A stretch of 53,403 nt of DNA from Comamonadaceae bacterium (GTDB taxonomy: Bacteria; Pseudomonadota; Gammaproteobacteria; Burkholderiales; Burkholderiaceae_C). Location of the stretch: NCBI GenBank assembly GCA_947371775.1, contig CANBQX010000001.1:1-53403 (forward strand), read 5' to 3'. Made by a program: the position numbers and the translations under genes. Below the pieces are notes generated by a model. The model had not been told where the DNA came from and did not search any database. It saw only the letters and a program-made list of their open reading frames with translations. Below, in pieces: positions 51,449-53,403 of the stretch (positions within the stretch are counted from its first letter, which is position 1; every line of letters begins with the position of its first letter).

Positions 51449-53403
51449 ATGTCTGTTCCCAAATCTCCCTCTGCCGCCACACCTGCCTACTCCGAGTCGT
51501 CGATCCGGGTCCTCAAAGGGCTGGAGCCCGTCAAGCAGCGCCCGGGCATGTACACCCGCACCGACAACCCCTTGCACGTCATCCAGGAGGTGCTGGACAA
51601 CGCCGCCGACGAGGCTTTGGCGGGCCACGGCAAAAAAATCAAGGTCACACTGCACACCGATGCCTCGGTCACCATCGAGGACGACGGCCGGGGCATTCCG
51701 TTTGGCATGCACCCCGAAGAAAACGCCCCGGTGATTGAACTGGTGTTCACCCGGCTGCACGCGGGTGGCAAATTTGACAAGGGCAAGGGCGGCGCCTACA
51801 GCTTCTCGGGCGGTCTGCACGGCGTGGGCGTGAGCGTGACCAACGCCCTGGGCAAGCGCCTGGAGGCCACCAGCTACCGCGATGGATCGGTAGCCCGCAT
51901 CGTGTTTCAAAGCGGCGATGTCACCGAGCCCTTGCAGGTGCGCAAGGCGGGCGAGGGCGACCGCAAATCGGGCACCACGGTGCGCGTCTGGCCGGATGCC
52001 AAGTACTTTGAGTCGGCCGCTCTGCCCATGGCCGAGCTGGTGCACTTGCTGCGCAGCAAGGCGGTGCTCATGCCCGGCGTGAGCGTCTCGCTGCTCAATG
52101 AAAAGACCAAAGACAGCCAAACCTGGCTCTACAAAGGCGGCCTGGCGGACTACCTGATGCAGTCCCTGCAAGCCGATCCGGTGATTCCACTGTTCAGCGG
52201 CGAAGGCTTTGCGGACGCCCAGCACGACAGCTTTGCCGAAGGCGAGGGCGCCATGTGGTGCGTGGCCTTTACCGAAGACGGCAGCCCGGTGCGTGAGAGC
52301 TATGTCAACCTGATTCCTACCAGCGCAGGCGGCACGCATGAGAGCGGTTTGCGTGACGGCTTGTTTACCGCGGTCAAGAGCTTTATTGACATGCACAGCC
52401 TTCTGCCCAAGGGCGTCAAGCTGATGCCCGAGGACGTGTTTGCCCGCGCCAGCTATGTGCTGTCGGCCAAGGTGCTTGATCCGCAGTTTCAAGGCCAGAT
52501 CAAAGAGCGCCTCAACTCGCGCGACGCAGTGCGCCTGGTCTCGGGCTTTGTGCGGCCGGCGCTGGAGCTGTGGCTCAACCAGCATGTGGACTACGGCAAA
52601 AAGCTGGCCGAGCTGGCCATCAAGGCGGCGCAAACCCGGCAACGCGCCGGCCAAAAAGTCGAAAAGCGCAAGAGCTCGGGCGTGGCCGTCCTTCCCGGCA
52701 AGCTGACCGACTGCGAAAGCCGCGACCTGGCCTACAACGAAGTATTTTTGGTCGAGGGTGACTCGGCCGGTGGCAGCGCCAAGATGGGCCGCGACAAAGA
52801 AAACCAGGCCATCCTGCCCCTGCGCGGCAAGGTCCTCAATACCTGGGAGGTGGACCGCGACCGCTTGTTTGCCAATACCGAAATCCACGACATTTCGGTC
52901 GCCATCGGCGTCGATCCGCATGGCCCCAACGACACGCCTGACATGAGCGGCCTGCGCTACGGCAAGGTCTGCATCTTGAGCGATGCTGACGTGGACGGCT
53001 CGCACATCCAGGTGCTCTTGTTGACGCTGTTTTTCCGCCACTTCCCCAAGCTGATCGAAGCAGGCCACGTGTTTGTGGCGCGCCCCCCGCTGTTTCGGGT
53101 GGACGCTCCCGCGCGTGGCAAAAAGCCGGCGTCCAAAGCCTATGCGCTGGACGAGGGCGAACTCACCGCCATCCTGGACAAGCTGCGCAAAGAAGGCGTG
53201 CGCGAGGGCGCATGGAGCATCAGCCGCTTCAAGGGCCTGGGCGAGATGAACGCCGAGCAACTGTGGGACACCACGCTCAACCCCGACACGCGCCGCTTGC
53301 TGCCCGTGGCCCTGGGCGCAATCGACTTCGGCCAGACCGAGGCCTTGATCACCAAGCTCATGGGCAAAGGCGAGGCCGCCGCCCGCCGAGAGCTCATGGA
53401 AAT
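51449..53403 (+). CDS. parE: DNA topoisomerase IV subunit B (3' end cut by window)
   Basis: 651 codons are visible, open to the window edge. ParE is the ATPase subunit of the chromosome-decatenating type II topoisomerase. GHKL ATPase: EVLDNAADEALAG, IEDDGRGIPFG and FSGGLHGVGVSVTNAL. The transducer domain is followed by the TOPRIM domain with FLVEGDSAGGSAKMGRDKENQAILPLRGK and ILSDADVDGSHI (metal Asp pair), then SRFKGLGEMNAEQLWDTT. YKGGLADYL and the lack of a GyrB-type insertion favour ParE over GyrB. The end GEAAARRELME suggests only some ten to fifteen residues are missing. Start ATG at 51449 (MSVPKSPSAATPAYSESSI). Confidence 0.95.
   Translation, partial: MSVPKSPSAATPAYSESSIRVLKGLEPVKQRPGMYTRTDNPLHVIQEVLDNAADEALAGHGKKIKVTLHTDASVTIEDDGRGIPFGMHPEENAPVIELVFTRLHAGGKFDKGKGGAYSFSGGLHGVGVSVTNALGKRLEATSYRDGSVARIVFQSGDVTEPLQVRKAGEGDRKSGTTVRVWPDAKYFESAALPMAELVHLLRSKAVLMPGVSVSLLNEKTKDSQTWLYKGGLADYLMQSLQADPVIPLFSGEGFADAQHDSFAEGEGAMWCVAFTEDGSPVRESYVNLIPTSAGGTHESGLRDGLFTAVKSFIDMHSLLPKGVKLMPEDVFARASYVLSAKVLDPQFQGQIKERLNSRDAVRLVSGFVRPALELWLNQHVDYGKKLAELAIKAAQTRQRAGQKVEKRKSSGVAVLPGKLTDCESRDLAYNEVFLVEGDSAGGSAKMGRDKENQAILPLRGKVLNTWEVDRDRLFANTEIHDISVAIGVDPHGPNDTPDMSGLRYGKVCILSDADVDGSHIQVLLLTLFFRHFPKLIEAGHVFVARPPLFRVDAPARGKKPASKAYALDEGELTAILDKLRKEGVREGAWSISRFKGLGEMNAEQLWDTTLNPDTRRLLPVALGAIDFGQTEALITKLMGKGEAAARRELME

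Noticed and set aside
51434..53260. A 608-codon open frame on the minus strand opposite parE
   Set aside because: The plus strand encodes all ParE ATPase and TOPRIM motifs in one continuous frame; the minus frame is its mirror.

Overview
The window is a piece of a betaproteobacterial chromosome, most likely Burkholderiales, family Comamonadaceae (Rhodoferax/Curvibacter/Limnohabitans-like). This is inferred from gene content and order (pyrG-kdsA-eno-ftsB, folC-dedD-cvpA-purF, dapA-bamC), moderately high GC with G/C-rich third positions, and protein sequences typical of that family. It is gene-dense and mostly housekeeping. I see no prophage, insertion sequence, CRISPR array or integrase. No gene-free stretch exceeds 300 bases except the tRNA block after gltX.

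Layout. 17-7567 (minus): a six-gene operon of TetR regulator, RND adaptor, RND permease, pcm, rhodanese and TolC, with a good promoter and an overlapping palindrome in front of tetR. 7732-9511: msrA, a DUF3299 protein and pdxH. 9684-12289: a two-gene molybdenum hydroxylase (2Fe-2S subunit and Tat-exported large subunit). 12442-14985: Entner-Doudoroff genes edd-eda behind HexR-like operator sequences. 15028-18920: ybaK-type deacylase, plsY, yajQ, murB and an NDUFA9-like protein. 18917-22974 (minus): Spx/ArsC-like protein, ppnP, argG and a hybrid histidine kinase. 23072-29843 (plus): folC, a SPOR protein, cvpA, purF, metZ and gltX, followed by tRNA-Ala, tRNA-Glu and tRNA-Asp with their own promoter and terminator.

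30294-36056 (minus): a cupin gene, then three genes coupled by 4-base overlaps. These encode a TPR/outer-membrane-barrel protein, a periplasmic FecR-domain protein and a CHASE2-adenylyl cyclase. It is the least ordinary unit here and reads like a signalling chain across the envelope that ends in cAMP. 36118-39093: DUF455 ferritin-like protein and gamma-carbonic anhydrase, divergent around a 22-bp palindrome; then hslO and a P-loop protein with a Cys/His tail. 39139-43296 (minus): ftsB, eno, kdsA, pyrG. 43415-46846: coaBC, dut, an FKBP-type isomerase and a ribosomal-oxygenase-like gene. 47070-51310: a tiny Ala/Pro-rich lipoprotein, then (minus) bamC, dapA, a methyltransferase, an unlisted 49-residue membrane protein and an MFS transporter. 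51449 to the end: parE, cut by the window edge a few residues before its usual C-terminus.

The genes serve central metabolism (KDPG pathway, enolase, CTP, purine, Arg, Met, Lys, folate, CoA, PLP), envelope building (KDO, MurB, PlsY, BamC, FtsB), translation, repair of oxidised or damaged protein, and efflux.
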